From positions 1-64,000 of the forward strand of contig NZ_RWIJ01000033.1 of assembly GCF_019805165.1 (NCBI RefSeq): a stretch of 64,000 nucleotides of DNA, written 5' to 3'. The position numbers were made by a program, and so were the translations under genes. The DNA is from Azospirillum sp. 412522 (GTDB lineage Bacteria > Pseudomonadota > Alphaproteobacteria > Azospirillales > Azospirillaceae). How positions within the stretch are numbered: position 1 is the stretch's first letter; each line of letters starts with the position of its first letter. Below the pieces are notes generated by a model. It searched no databases. It saw only the letters and a list, made by a program, of their open reading frames with translations, and was not told where the DNA came from. Positions 35,116 through 44,176 of this stretch are shown here, piece after piece.

Positions 35116-36111
35116 ATGGCACTTCAGGAACTGACCTATCGCGATGCCCTGCGTAAGGCGCTGGCCGACGCGATGACCGAGAACCCGGACGTGGTGATCC
35201 TCGGCGAGGAAGTCGGCCGCTATGGTGGCGCCTATGGCGTCACCAAGGATCTGATCAAGGAGTTCGGAGCGGAGCGGGTGATCGACACGCCGATCTCCGA
35301 ACCGGCCATCGTCGGCGCCGCGGTCGGTGCGGCGATGACCGGCCTGCGCCCGGTGGCGGAGCTGATGTATGTCGATTTCATCGGCATGACGATGGACCAG
35401 CTCGCCAACCAGGCCGCCAAGATCCGCTACATGTTCGGCGGCCAGATCGGCGTGCCGATGGTTCTGCGCACCCAGGGCGGCACCGGGCGGTCGGCCGGCG
35501 CCCAGCACAGCCAGAGCCTGGAAGCCTATGTGATGCACACGCCGGGCCTGCGGCTGGCGATGCCCGCCACGGTGGCCGACGCCTATCACCTGCTGCGGAT
35601 GGCGCTGACCAAGCCCGACCCCGTCGTCTTCATCGAGCACAAGGCGCTCTACACCATGAAGGAGAGCGTGGACCTCGACGCCGAGCCGCTGGACTGGGGC
35701 AAGGCGGCGGTGCGGCGCGAGGGGCGCGATCTGGTCATCGTCACCTATTCCCGCCAGCTTCATTACTGCCTGGAGGCGGCGCGCACGCTGTCGGCCCGGG
35801 GCATCGAGGCGACGGTGATCGACATCCGTACGCTGAACCCGCTCGATTTCGACACCATCCGCGCCCATGTCGAGCGCACCGGCCGCGCCATGGTGGTCAG
35901 CGAGGGCGTGATGACCGCCGGCGTCGCCGCCGAACTGTCGGCGCGCATCACCGAGGAATGCTTCGACTTCCTCGAGGATCCGGTGGTCCGCGTCGCCGGC
36001 GAGGACATCCCGATCTCGGTGTCCACCGCGCTGGAAGCCGGGTCGGTGCCCGGCCCGCAGCTGATCGCCGACACCGCTCTCCGGATGCTGGCCGGACGGG
36101 TGCCGGCATGA
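35116..36111 (+). CDS. Thiamine-diphosphate-dependent dehydrogenase E1 beta (AcoB-like)
   Basis: 331 aa, transketolase-like pyrimidine-binding and C-terminal domains. Blocks are VVILGEEVGRYGGAYGVTKD, RVIDTPISEPAIVGAAVGAA, MVLRTQGGTGRSAGAQHSQS and VIDIRTLNPLDFDTI, typical of AcoB/PdhB chains. A GGAG lies nine bases before the ATG. It overlaps the E2 gene by ATGA, so E1 beta and E2 are coupled. Confidence 0.87.
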   Translation: MALQELTYRDALRKALADAMTENPDVVILGEEVGRYGGAYGVTKDLIKEFGAERVIDTPISEPAIVGAAVGAAMTGLRPVAELMYVDFIGMTMDQLANQAAKIRYMFGGQIGVPMVLRTQGGTGRSAGAQHSQSLEAYVMHTPGLRLAMPATVADAYHLLRMALTKPDPVVFIEHKALYTMKESVDLDAEPLDWGKAAVRREGRDLVIVTYSRQLHYCLEAARTLSARGIEATVIDIRTLNPLDFDTIRAHVERTGRAMVVSEGVMTAGVAAELSARITEECFDFLEDPVVRVAGEDIPISVSTALEAGSVPGPQLIADTALRMLAGRVPA

Positions 36112-37397
36112 CGACCGTAACCACCACGACCCTCACCCTGACCATGCCCCGGCTGGGCGAGACGATGGAGGAGGGCGTCATCGTCGGCTGGCTGGTCGAG
36201 CCGGGACAGCAGTTCCGCCGCGGCGACGCCATTCTGGAACTGGAAACCGACAAGACCGTCGTCGAATATCCCGCCCTCGGCGACGGCCGTCTCGACGAAA
36301 CGCTGGTGTCGGCCGGCGACCGCGTGCCGGTCGGCGCCCCGATTGCCCGCGCCGCGGTCCTGTCAGCCGAGGACTGGGCTGCCGCCCTGCCCGACACGGC
36401 CTCGCCCGATGCCGCCGAAGCCGAGGCTGAAGCAGCCCCTGCGGCCGGCGCACCGGCAGCGGAAAGCCGCTCCGACGACCGGCTGCGCGCCACGCCGACT
36501 GCAAGGCGGCTGGCCCGCCAGCACGGCGTCGTCCTGGAAACGCTCCATGGCAGCGGACGCCGTGGCCGGATCGAGCGTGCCGATGTCGAGCGTGCCGCCG
36601 GTTCGAACGGTTCTGCACCCGCCGACCTGCGCTGGCTCGACATACCGGCCGGCCGGCTGGCCTATGCGCAGGCGGGAAATGCCGGCCCGGTGCATCTGCT
36701 GGTCCATGGCTTCGCCGGGGATCGCACCGCCTGGGCCAACCTGGCCTCCGGTCTGGCCCGTTCCGGCAAGCGCGTGGTGATGCCGGATCTCCCCGGCCAT
36801 GGCGCGACCGCCATCGAGGCGACGGATGTGGACGGTCTGGCCGCCGCGGTGGCGGCTCTGGCGGAGAGCCTGCCCGGACCGCTGGTGCTGGTCGGCCATT
36901 CGCTGGGCGCCGCCGCCGCCGTTCACGCCGCCCGCCGGCTCGGCGACCGGGTGGCGCGCCTCGTCCTGCTCACCCCCGCCGGCTGCGGCCCCCGGATCGG
37001 TGCCGACTTCGTCCATGGCATGGCGGCGGCGGAGACCACCGGCGAGGTGTCGCATCTGCTGCGCCTGCTGGGGCCGCGCGGCGGCCAGCTGTCCGACGCG
37101 GCGCTTGCCGCCATGGCGCGCGAGATGGGGCGGGGACGCCTGCGCACGCTCGCCACCGCGCTCGCCACCGCCGACGGCCGGCAGCGGATCGACCTGCTGC
37201 GCCCGCTGGCGGAGCTGGCCGAGCGCATTCCCGTCCGTGCGGTTTTCGGCCTGGACGACCGCATCGTGTCCGCCACCGACGCGCTCAATTTGCCGCCGCG
37301 CGTGGCAGCCCATTTCCTGCCCTCCGGCCACATGCCGCAATGGGACGCCCCGCGCGAGGTCGCGGCCCTGATCGACGAGGAGACCCAGCATGGATGA
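36108..37397 (+). CDS. E2 component: lipoyl domain, E3-binding domain and alpha/beta-hydrolase (AcoC-like)
   Basis: 429 aa. The lipoyl domain (about 10-85) carries Lys49 in ELETDKTVVE. An Ala/Glu-rich linker and a peripheral-subunit-binding domain (127-163, RATPTARRLARQHGV) follow. The C-terminal 250 residues are an alpha/beta-hydrolase with nucleophile Ser265 in GHSLG, acid Asp383 or 384 and His408, instead of the usual CAT acyltransferase fold. This architecture is known for acetoin-dehydrogenase E2 (AcoC). No E3 gene is present, so a housekeeping dihydrolipoamide dehydrogenase would be needed. It overlaps the next gene by eight bases. Confidence 0.87.
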   Translation: MTTVTTTTLTLTMPRLGETMEEGVIVGWLVEPGQQFRRGDAILELETDKTVVEYPALGDGRLDETLVSAGDRVPVGAPIARAAVLSAEDWAAALPDTASPDAAEAEAEAAPAAGAPAAESRSDDRLRATPTARRLARQHGVVLETLHGSGRRGRIERADVERAAGSNGSAPADLRWLDIPAGRLAYAQAGNAGPVHLLVHGFAGDRTAWANLASGLARSGKRVVMPDLPGHGATAIEATDVDGLAAAVAALAESLPGPLVLVGHSLGAAAAVHAARRLGDRVARLVLLTPAGCGPRIGADFVHGMAAAETTGEVSHLLRLLGPRGGQLSDAALAAMAREMGRGRLRTLATALATADGRQRIDLLRPLAELAERIPVRAVFGLDDRIVSATDALNLPPRVAAHFLPSGHMPQWDAPREVAALIDEETQHG

Positions 37398-37725
37398 CGC
37401 GAAGACCGATCTGGCGGCGGCGAAGGCGCGGCTCGGCGCCTTCGCCAAGGCTTCCCCCGCCCTGATGAAGGGCTTCGCCGAGGTCAGCCGCACGGCCAGC
37501 GCCGCCGGCTCCTTCACCCCCGCCCAGAAGGAACTGATGGCGGTTGCGATCTCCGTCGCCACCCGCTGCGAGGACTGCATCCTTTACCATGTCGACGGCG
37601 CCCGCCGGCACGGCGCCGCCGAGGCGGACCTCGTCGAGGCGCTGGAGGTCGCGGTCGAGATGGGGGGCGGTCCCGCCGTGATGTATGCCGGCAAGGCGCT
37701 GGCGGCGTTCCGCTCGCTCGGCTGA
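37390..37725 (+). CDS. Carboxymuconolactone decarboxylase/AhpD-family protein
   Basis: 111 aa, AhpD-like helical fold. The redox motif CEDCILYHVDGARRHG (CxxC with downstream His, about residues 57-72) is intact, and VEALEVAVEMGGGPAVMYAG follows. Such proteins often sit in catabolic operons as peroxidase or alkylhydroperoxidase-like reductases; AhpD itself uses lipoylated dehydrogenase complexes for electrons. The position directly behind a lipoyl-E2 gene, overlapping by eight bases, makes a lipoyl-linked reductase role attractive (inference). Confidence 0.85.
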   Translation: MDDAKTDLAAAKARLGAFAKASPALMKGFAEVSRTASAAGSFTPAQKELMAVAISVATRCEDCILYHVDGARRHGAAEADLVEALEVAVEMGGGPAVMYAGKALAAFRSLG

Positions 37726-37810
37726 GGGGAGGGGAATCTCCTTCTCCTGGGAGATACAGCATTCACACAAATCGGAACGGTATTAAGTTTTTGGAATAAA
37801 AGGAACTTTG

Positions 37811-37896
37811 CGTCATCCCCGCGAAGGCGGGGATCCAGGAAACTCCGCGATGAGGCGGCTGGAACGGCTGGATTCCCGCCTTCGCGGGAATGACGG
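37811..37896. repeat. REP-like inverted repeat pair C
   Basis: Same unit and layout as pair B, nearly identical in arm sequence. It lies in the 306-base gap 37726-38031 between the AhpD-like and kinase genes of the same strand. No gene is visible in the gap. It may divide the long carbohydrate operon into separately stable mRNA parts. Confidence 0.82.
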
Positions 37897-38031
37897 CCGA
37901 GTAAAGGTTCTGATTCCAATGGCTTAAAGGCCCACGAGATCTGTGAATCCGCTAGCCCCCTGGGGAGAGGGGATCTCCGCGTCCATAAGGCGGTCCGCAA
38001 AGGGCTGCGTGTCTTCAGGGAGGATAAGGGA

Positions 38032-39549
38032 ATGTATTACCTGACCGCCGACGGCGGCACCGAGAGCCTGCGGGCGCGCATCTACGATCTGGCCGGACGC
38101 TGCCTCGGCCAGAAGGCCGTCGCCTACGACACGCAGTTCGGTCCCGGCGCCAGGGCGGAGCAGGATCCGGAGGACTGGTGGCGGGCGCTGGCCGCCGCCA
38201 CCCGCGGCGCCGTCGCCGACGCCGGCATCGACGCGGCCGACATCGAGGCGATGTGCTTCGCCACCACCTGCTGCACCGTCGTGGCGCTCGACGCCGACGG
38301 CCGCGCGCTGCGCCCGGCGCTGCTGTGGATGGACGTGCGCGCCCATGCCGAGGCGGAGGCGGTGCTCGCCACCGGCGACCCGGCGCTGAAGATCAACGGC
38401 GCCGGGCGCGGCCCGGTCTCCGCGGAATGGATGATCCCCAAGGCGCTGTGGCTGAAGCGGAACGAGCCGGCGACCTTCGCCGCCGCCCACACCATCTGCG
38501 AATACCAGGATTTCCTCACCCTGCGCCTGACCGGCGAGCGGGTGGCCAGCCTCGACAATGCCGGCCTGCGCTGGCACTACTCCAGCCGCGACGGCGGCTG
38601 GGCGCGCGGCATCCTCAAGGCGCTCGACCTTGAGGAGCTAGAAGGCAAATGGCCGGCTCGCGTGCTGGCCCCCGGCGCGGTGGTCGGCACGCTGAGGCCT
38701 GAGGCCGCCGCCGCCCTGGGGCTGCGGCCGTCGGTCAGGCTGGTGCAGGGCGGGGCGGATGCGCTGATCGGCATGATCGGGCTCGGCGTCGCCCAGCCGG
38801 GCCAGCTGGCGCTGATCACCGGATCGTCGCACCTGCAGTTCGGCGTCACCGAGGCGCCGCTGCATGCCCCCGGCGTCTGGGGCAGCTATCCCGACATCGT
38901 CTATCCCGGCCGCTGGATCGTCGAGGGCGGCCAGACCTCGACCGGCTCCATCGTCAACTGGCTGCGCCGCTTCAGCGGCGGCACGCTCGACCTCGCAGCC
39001 CTGAACGCCAAGGCGGCGGCGCTGGAGCCGGGATCGGACGGGCTGCTGGTGCTCGATCACTTCCAGGGCAACCGCACCCCCTACACCGACCCGCTCAGCC
39101 GCGGCGCCATCGTCGGTCTGACCCTTGCCCACGAACCGCACCACGTCTTCCGCGCCATCGTCGAGGGCATCGGCTTCGGCACCCGCGCCATCCTCGACGC
39201 CTTCCGCGCCGGCGGCTACAGCTCGACCGAGATCACGGTCGGCGGCGGCGCCACCGCCTCGCAGCTGTGGATGCAGATCCACGCCGACACCGCCGGCCTG
39301 CCGGTGCGCATCCCGGCCTCGGCCGACGCGCCCTCCACCGGCTCGGCGGTGCTGGCCGCCCATGGCGCCGGCCGCTTCGCCAGCATCGACGAGGGCATCG
39401 CCGCGATGGTCCGCCCCGGCACCAGCATCGAGCCGCGCCCGCGCGAATCCGCCCTCTACGAAGAGATTTACCAGCGCTATCTCGCCCTCTATCCGGCGCT
39501 GAAGGGCGTGCTGAACGGGCCGGTACCGGCACGGGGGACGGTGGCATGA
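38032..39549 (+). CDS. FGGY-family carbohydrate kinase
   Basis: 505 aa. The ATP-binding entry YLTADGGTESLRARIYDL is near the N terminus, and ATCC near 81 is followed by LLWMDVRAHAEAE. GSIVNWLRRFSG and VGGGATASQLWMQIHADTAGLPV mark the second FGGY domain. It phosphorylates a sugar or polyol; ribulokinase-like members are the closest by eye. A GGGAGGAT-type site is close to the ATG. It overlaps the first SDR gene by ATGA. Confidence 0.87.
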   Translation: MYYLTADGGTESLRARIYDLAGRCLGQKAVAYDTQFGPGARAEQDPEDWWRALAAATRGAVADAGIDAADIEAMCFATTCCTVVALDADGRALRPALLWMDVRAHAEAEAVLATGDPALKINGAGRGPVSAEWMIPKALWLKRNEPATFAAAHTICEYQDFLTLRLTGERVASLDNAGLRWHYSSRDGGWARGILKALDLEELEGKWPARVLAPGAVVGTLRPEAAAALGLRPSVRLVQGGADALIGMIGLGVAQPGQLALITGSSHLQFGVTEAPLHAPGVWGSYPDIVYPGRWIVEGGQTSTGSIVNWLRRFSGGTLDLAALNAKAAALEPGSDGLLVLDHFQGNRTPYTDPLSRGAIVGLTLAHEPHHVFRAIVEGIGFGTRAILDAFRAGGYSSTEITVGGGATASQLWMQIHADTAGLPVRIPASADAPSTGSAVLAAHGAGRFASIDEGIAAMVRPGTSIEPRPRESALYEEIYQRYLALYPALKGVLNGPVPARGTVA

Positions 39550-40292
39550 AGGAGTTCGACCTCACCGGCCGGCTCGCCGTCGTCACCGGCGGGGCCGCCG
39601 GCATCGGCCAGTCCATCGCCTGCGTCCTGACCGAGGCCGGCGCCCGCGTCGCCATCCTCGACCGCGACGGCGACGCCGCCCGCCGGCTGGCGGACGGGAT
39701 CGGCGGGCTCGCCTACACCCTCGACGTCACCGACGCCGAGGCGGCCGAGGAGACCGCCGCCCGTCTGGTCGGCGAGGCCGGCGTGCCGCACATCCTCGTC
39801 AACAACGCCGGCATCGTCCACAACGGGCCGGCGCTTGAGGTCGATCTGGCCGACTGGCGCCGGGTGATCGACGTCAATTTGCACGGCGTCTTCCACACCG
39901 CCCGCGCCTTCGGCCGCCCGATGGTCGAGGCGGGCAGGGGATCGGTCGTCAACATCGGCTCGATGTGCGGCGAGATCGTCGTCCATCCGCAGCCCCAGGC
40001 CGCCTACAACGCCGCCAAGGCGGGCGTCAATTTGCTGACCAAGTCGCTGGCGGTGGAATGGGCCGGCCGGGTGCGGGTGAACGCCGTCGCTCCCGGCTAC
40101 ACCGCCACCGAACTGACTTTGGCCGGCCGCTCCCGCCCGGAATGGTTCGAGCGCTGGCTCGCCGCCACGCCGATGGGCCGGCTGGGCGAACCGCGAGAGG
40201 TCGCGCTGGCCGTCGCCTTCCTCGCCTCCGACGCGGCGAGCTTCATCACCGGAACCGTCCTGGCCGTCGATGGCGGCTACACCGCTCTTTGA
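39546..40292 (+). CDS. Short-chain dehydrogenase/reductase
   Basis: 248 aa. NAD(P) motif TGGAAGIG (15-22), NNAG, the catalytic Ser in NIGSM and YNAAK are all present, as is the C-terminal AVDGGYTAL. An acidic residue (ILDRDGD) at the end of beta-2 favours NAD. It is coupled to the FGGY kinase by an ATGA overlap and followed 14 bases later by a second SDR. It probably oxidises a hydroxyl of the imported sugar or polyol, before or after phosphorylation. Confidence 0.87.
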   Translation: MKEFDLTGRLAVVTGGAAGIGQSIACVLTEAGARVAILDRDGDAARRLADGIGGLAYTLDVTDAEAAEETAARLVGEAGVPHILVNNAGIVHNGPALEVDLADWRRVIDVNLHGVFHTARAFGRPMVEAGRGSVVNIGSMCGEIVVHPQPQAAYNAAKAGVNLLTKSLAVEWAGRVRVNAVAPGYTATELTLAGRSRPEWFERWLAATPMGRLGEPREVALAVAFLASDAASFITGTVLAVDGGYTAL

Positions 40293-40306
40293 AGGAGAAC
40301 ACCGAG

Positions 40307-41089
40307 ATGGCACAGGGCAACAGGGCACAGGGCCACAGGACACAGGGAAAGATCGCGCTGGTCACCGGCGCCAGCCGCGGCATCGGCCGCGCCATCGCTC
40401 TCGGACTGGCGGCGCGCGGCTTCGACCTCGCGCTGAACGACATCGCCCGGCAGGCCGGCGCGCTGGCCGAGACGGCGGGCGAGGCGCGGGCGCAAGGCGT
40501 CCGGGTGGTCGAGCTGCATGCCGACGTGTCGGCGAAGGACGAGGTGCGGGCGATGGTGGACCGCGCGGTCGCGGAACTCGGCACCATCCACGCGCTGGTC
40601 AACAACGCCGGCATCCTGATCGCCGCCACCGTGGAGTCCTGCCCGGAGACCGCCTGGGACCAGGTGATGGACGTGAACGCCAAGGGCACCTTCCTCGTCA
40701 CCCAGGCTGTGCTGCCGCTGATGAAGGCGCAGGGCTACGGCCGCATCTGCAACATCGCCTCCATCGGCGGCAAGCACGGCGCGCCGGAGCAGGCGCATTA
40801 TTCCGCCTCCAAGGCCGCGGTGATGGGCTTCACCCGCGTGCTGGCGCAGGAGGTCGGGCCGCTCGGCATCACCGCCAACTGTGTCTGCCCCGGCATCATC
40901 CTGACCGACATGGGCCGGGTGAACCTCGACGATCCGGCGGTCCGCGACGGCTGGAAGGCCAAGACCGCCATGGCGCGGATCGGCGCGCCGGAGGATGTCG
41001 CCGGGCCGGTGGCCTTCTTCTGCTCCGACGACAGCGCCTTCGTCACCGGCCAGACGCTGAACGTCGACGGCGGCATCGTCCTGTCCTGA
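40307..41089 (+). CDS. Short-chain dehydrogenase/reductase
   Basis: 260 aa. TGASRGIGRAIA, LVNNAGILIAATVE, IASIGG and YSASK are intact, with the C terminus LNVDGGIVLS. It differs from the preceding SDR across most positions, so it is not a recent duplicate; two successive oxidations are likely. GAAGGAG precedes the ATG at good distance. The N-terminal ten residues (AQGNRAQGHR) are a low-complexity extension. It is the last gene of the carbohydrate run. Confidence 0.87.
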   Translation: MAQGNRAQGHRTQGKIALVTGASRGIGRAIALGLAARGFDLALNDIARQAGALAETAGEARAQGVRVVELHADVSAKDEVRAMVDRAVAELGTIHALVNNAGILIAATVESCPETAWDQVMDVNAKGTFLVTQAVLPLMKAQGYGRICNIASIGGKHGAPEQAHYSASKAAVMGFTRVLAQEVGPLGITANCVCPGIILTDMGRVNLDDPAVRDGWKAKTAMARIGAPEDVAGPVAFFCSDDSAFVTGQTLNVDGGIVLS

Positions 41090-41213
41090 CCAGTCCCAAC
41101 CGGGGCTACACCTTGGTGCAAGGCGCCTTTTCGCGGGGTATCGCGTAGGGTCGGACGACCGAAGCGCTCCGGCCGGATCGCTTCGGGACGCCGATTTCGA
41201 AGAGGGTCCCCGC

Positions 41214-41315
41214 ATGAGCGATGCCGCAGCGCCACCCCAGCCAGTGGGCCAGCAAGCGGTCCAGCAACCGCCTCCGGCTCCGCCGCCCCCGGCCGCCCCG
41301 CCGCCGGTGGCCTGA
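41214..41315 (+). pseudogene. Interrupted N-terminal leader of the EmrA-like gene (in-frame TGA)
   Basis: An ATG at 41214, preceded by AGAGGG, opens a 33-codon Gln/Pro/Ala-rich reading frame (residues like QQPPPAPPPPAAPPP) that is exactly in frame with the EmrA-like protein but ends at a TGA (41313-41315). The codons after it read Ser-Pro-Trp-Leu and lead straight into the membrane anchor. A CGA-to-TGA change or a sequence error would explain it. Confidence 0.6.
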
Positions 41316-41327
41316 AGTCCCTGGCTG

Positions 41328-42368
41328 GTGCGGCTGGCGGTGCTGGGGCTGGCGGTGGTGCTGGTGGTGGCCTTCGCGACACGCTGGGACCGCTGGATCG
41401 GCTCCGCCGCGCGCCAGACCACCAACGACGCCTATCTGCAGGCCGACATCACCCCGCTGTCGGCCCAGGTGACGGGCATCGTCCGCGACATGCCGGTCGG
41501 CGACTTCCAGCGGGTGAAGGCCGGCGACCCGGTGGCGCTGATCGTCGACGACGACTACCGTGCCCGTGTCCAGCAGGCGGAGGCGGCGCTGGAGGCCGCC
41601 GACGCCGCCATCGCCCAGTTCGACATCCAGAAGCGCACCCAGCGCGCCCTGGTCGATCAGGCCGAGGCGAACGTCCATGGGCTGGAGGCCGAGGCATGGC
41701 GGGCGCGGCTGGAGGAGGCGCGCCAGCGTTCCCTGACCGAGCAGGGCGTCGCCGGAACGATCCAGGCGCTGCAACAGGCGCAGGCGACCTCCCGCCGGGC
41801 CCAGGCGGCGCTGGAGGCGGGGCAGGCCCAGATCGACCAGCAGAAGGCGACACTGGACGGCATCGACGTCCAGGTGCGTCAGGCCCAGGCGACCCGGCTG
41901 CAGCGGCAGGCCGACCTCGACCTCGCGCGGATCACGCTCGACCGCACGACGATCCGCGCCCCGGCCGACGGCATGGTCGGGCAGCGGCAGGTCCGCCCCG
42001 GCCAGTATGTCGGGCAGGGCAGTCAGATCGTCACGCTGGTGCCGCTGCCGGCGGTGTGGGTGATCGCCAACTACAAGGAAACCCAGATGACGCGGATCCG
42101 GTCCGGCCTGCCGGCGACCGTCCGCATCGACAGCTTCCCCGACGTGACGCTGACCGGCCGCGTCGCCGCCCAGTCGCCGGCCAGCGGCAGCCAGTTCGCC
42201 CTGCTCCCGCCGGACAACGCCACCGGCAACTTCACCAAGATCGTCCAGCGCATGCCGGTGAAGATCGTCCTGGACGACCCCAACCCGTTGCAGGACCGGC
42301 TGCGGCCCGGCATGTCCGTCGTCGTCACTATCGATACCGATGGAGACGTAAAGGAAGGTGGATCATGA
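41328..42368 (+). CDS. EmrA/HlyD-family membrane fusion protein
   Basis: 346 aa from a GTG. An N-terminal anchor (VRLAVLGLAVVLVVAFATRW) is followed by the biotinyl-lipoyl half-motif (ADITPLSAQVTGIVRDMPVG), a long coiled-coil hairpin (about 85-190) and a beta-barrel (TIRAPADGMVGQRQVRPGQY). It would link the MFS exporter to an outer-membrane channel. No ribosome site precedes the GTG, and the original start probably lies at 41214, ahead of an in-frame stop, so expression is doubtful. It overlaps the MFS gene by ATGA. Confidence 0.75.
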   Translation: MRLAVLGLAVVLVVAFATRWDRWIGSAARQTTNDAYLQADITPLSAQVTGIVRDMPVGDFQRVKAGDPVALIVDDDYRARVQQAEAALEAADAAIAQFDIQKRTQRALVDQAEANVHGLEAEAWRARLEEARQRSLTEQGVAGTIQALQQAQATSRRAQAALEAGQAQIDQQKATLDGIDVQVRQAQATRLQRQADLDLARITLDRTTIRAPADGMVGQRQVRPGQYVGQGSQIVTLVPLPAVWVIANYKETQMTRIRSGLPATVRIDSFPDVTLTGRVAAQSPASGSQFALLPPDNATGNFTKIVQRMPVKIVLDDPNPLQDRLRPGMSVVVTIDTDGDVKEGGS

Positions 42369-43945
42369 GCGTCGGTCTGGCCGGCGGGCGGCTGTCCCGG
42401 ATCCTGCTGCGCCCGTCCCAGCCGATCCTGACCCACCATCCCATCGTCGGCCTGCTCGGCGTCATGCTGGGGGCGCTGATCTCCACCCTGACCTCGCGCA
42501 TCACCACCTTCGGGCTGGCCGACATCCGCGGCGCCATCGGCGCCGGCTTCGACGAGGGGGCCTGGATCACCACCGCCTACACGGTGGCGCAGATGCTGGT
42601 CGCCCCGGCCGCCGCCTTCCTCGGCGTGGTGTTCGGGCCGCGCCGCGTCCTGCTGGTGTCCTCCCTGACCTACGGGCTGGCGATGCTGGTCCTGCCGCTG
42701 ACCGGCACGCTGACCGGGGTGCTGGCCTTCCAGCTGCTCGCCGGCCTGTCGTCGGGCACCTTCATCCCGCTGACCATCGGCTTCATCGTCCGCAACCTGC
42801 CGCCGCGCTATGTCGTCTACGGCATCGCCGTCTATGCGATGAACGTGGAGCTGTCGCTGAACTTCGCCGCCTCGGTCGAGGGCTGGGTGATCGAGCATCT
42901 CGACTGGCGCTGGCTGTTCTGGGACACGGCGCTGCTGGCGCCGCTGATGGCGCTGTGCGTCCATTTCGGCATGCCGGCCGAGCCGGTGCGCCGCGACCTG
43001 CTGAAGGACGGCGACTGGTGGGGCATCGCCTATGCCAGCATCGGCTTCGCCCTGCTCTATGCCGGACTGGACCAGGGCAACCGGCTGGACTGGTTCAACT
43101 CGGGCCTGATCACCGGCCTGTTCCTGGCCGGCGGCCTGCTGGTCGGCGCCTTCGTCGTGCAGGAGATGACCTGCCCCAAGCCCTGGATCACCTTCAGCGC
43201 GCTGTTCCGCGGCAACATCCCGCTGCTGTGCCTGCTGCTGGTGCTGCTGCGGCTGATCATGCTGTCCACCGCCTTTCTGGTCCCGCAATTCCTGATCACG
43301 GTGAACAACTACCGGGCGCTGGAGGTGGGGGACACGCTGCTGCTGATCGCGCTGCCGCAGTTCCTGCTGGCGCCGCTGGTCGGCACGCTGCTGCGCCATG
43401 CCGATCCGCGGGTGGTGATGGCGGCCGGCTTCGCCGCGGTGGGGGTCGCCTGCTGGCTGGCCTCGCATCTGACGGCGGACTGGGTCGGCGCCGATTTCCT
43501 GCCGTCGCAGATGCTCCAGGCCTTCGGCCAGTCCTTCGCCATGACCTCGCTGATCTATTTCAACATCAAGAACCTGTCGCTGGCCCATATCCTGGCGCTG
43601 GGCGCCCTGCTGCAGACCGCGCGTCTGCTGGGGGGTGAGCTGGGCGCCGCCTTCATGCAGACCTTCGTGCGCATGCGCGAGCAGTTCCACAGCTTCCGGC
43701 TGGTCTCCGACGTGGTGGCCGGCAGCACCGACACCGTCCACCGGCTGGCCGGCACCGCCGCGCGGGTCGCCGCCCAGTCGACCGGGCCTGAGGAGGCGAC
43801 GGGGCGCGCCCTGTCGCTGTTGTCCGCGGCGGTGCGCAAGCAGGCCTATGTGCTGGCCTACATCGACGGCTTCGTCGTCATTTCCTGGTTCATCGTCGGC
43901 GGCCTGCTGCTGATCGCCCTGCTGCGCCCGGCGCCTAAACAGTAG
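42365..43945 (+). CDS. DHA2-family MFS multidrug exporter (EmrB-like)
   Basis: 526 aa, about 14 hydrophobic segments. The motif ADIRGAIGAGFDEGAWITTA near residue 48, the loop GPRRVLLVSS and ELSLNFAASVEGWVIEHLDW with RWLFW fit the EmrB/DHA2 group. It forms a drug or small-molecule efflux pair with the upstream membrane fusion protein. No outer-membrane partner is in the window. Confidence 0.88.
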   Translation: MSVGLAGGRLSRILLRPSQPILTHHPIVGLLGVMLGALISTLTSRITTFGLADIRGAIGAGFDEGAWITTAYTVAQMLVAPAAAFLGVVFGPRRVLLVSSLTYGLAMLVLPLTGTLTGVLAFQLLAGLSSGTFIPLTIGFIVRNLPPRYVVYGIAVYAMNVELSLNFAASVEGWVIEHLDWRWLFWDTALLAPLMALCVHFGMPAEPVRRDLLKDGDWWGIAYASIGFALLYAGLDQGNRLDWFNSGLITGLFLAGGLLVGAFVVQEMTCPKPWITFSALFRGNIPLLCLLLVLLRLIMLSTAFLVPQFLITVNNYRALEVGDTLLLIALPQFLLAPLVGTLLRHADPRVVMAAGFAAVGVACWLASHLTADWVGADFLPSQMLQAFGQSFAMTSLIYFNIKNLSLAHILALGALLQTARLLGGELGAAFMQTFVRMREQFHSFRLVSDVVAGSTDTVHRLAGTAARVAAQSTGPEEATGRALSLLSAAVRKQAYVLAYIDGFVVISWFIVGGLLLIALLRPAPKQ

Positions 43946-44060
43946 GGTGGTCAGACTCCGACCACCCCCTCAAAGTTTGTCGGTTTCTATGAGCCTTGCC
44001 GAGAAATGCGGGACGTTTGAACCGCTTCGCATCGTATATCATCACGAGCGTCTCTCGGCC

Positions 44061-44146
44061 GTCATTCCCGCGAAGGCGGGAATCCAGACGTTCTAAAGGC
44101 TCAAGAGGCCGGTCAGCCTGGATCCCCGCCTCCGCGGGGATGACGG
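44061..44146. repeat. REP-like inverted repeat pair D
   Basis: Arms GTCATTCCCGCGAAGGCGGG (from 44061) and CCCCGCCTCCGCGGGGATGA (ending 44146 with its flank) face each other in the 231-base gap between the convergent MFS and TetR genes. In this position it could serve as a bidirectional hairpin terminator. Confidence 0.82.
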
Positions 44147-44176
44147 CTGGGAAAGCCCATAAGAATTCTCACCCCC

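Noticed and set aside
34031..37397. Straightforward acetoin dehydrogenase operon (acoABC)
   Set aside because: The proteins resemble AcoABC, but acoX, acoR and an E3 gene are absent and the neighbours are sugar transport, kinase and SDR genes, so acetoin as the substrate was not assumed.
41313..41315. TGA read as selenocysteine in the EmrA-like leader
   Set aside because: The position is in a Pro/Ala tail with no catalytic need, no SECIS-like hairpin follows, and membrane fusion proteins are not selenoproteins.
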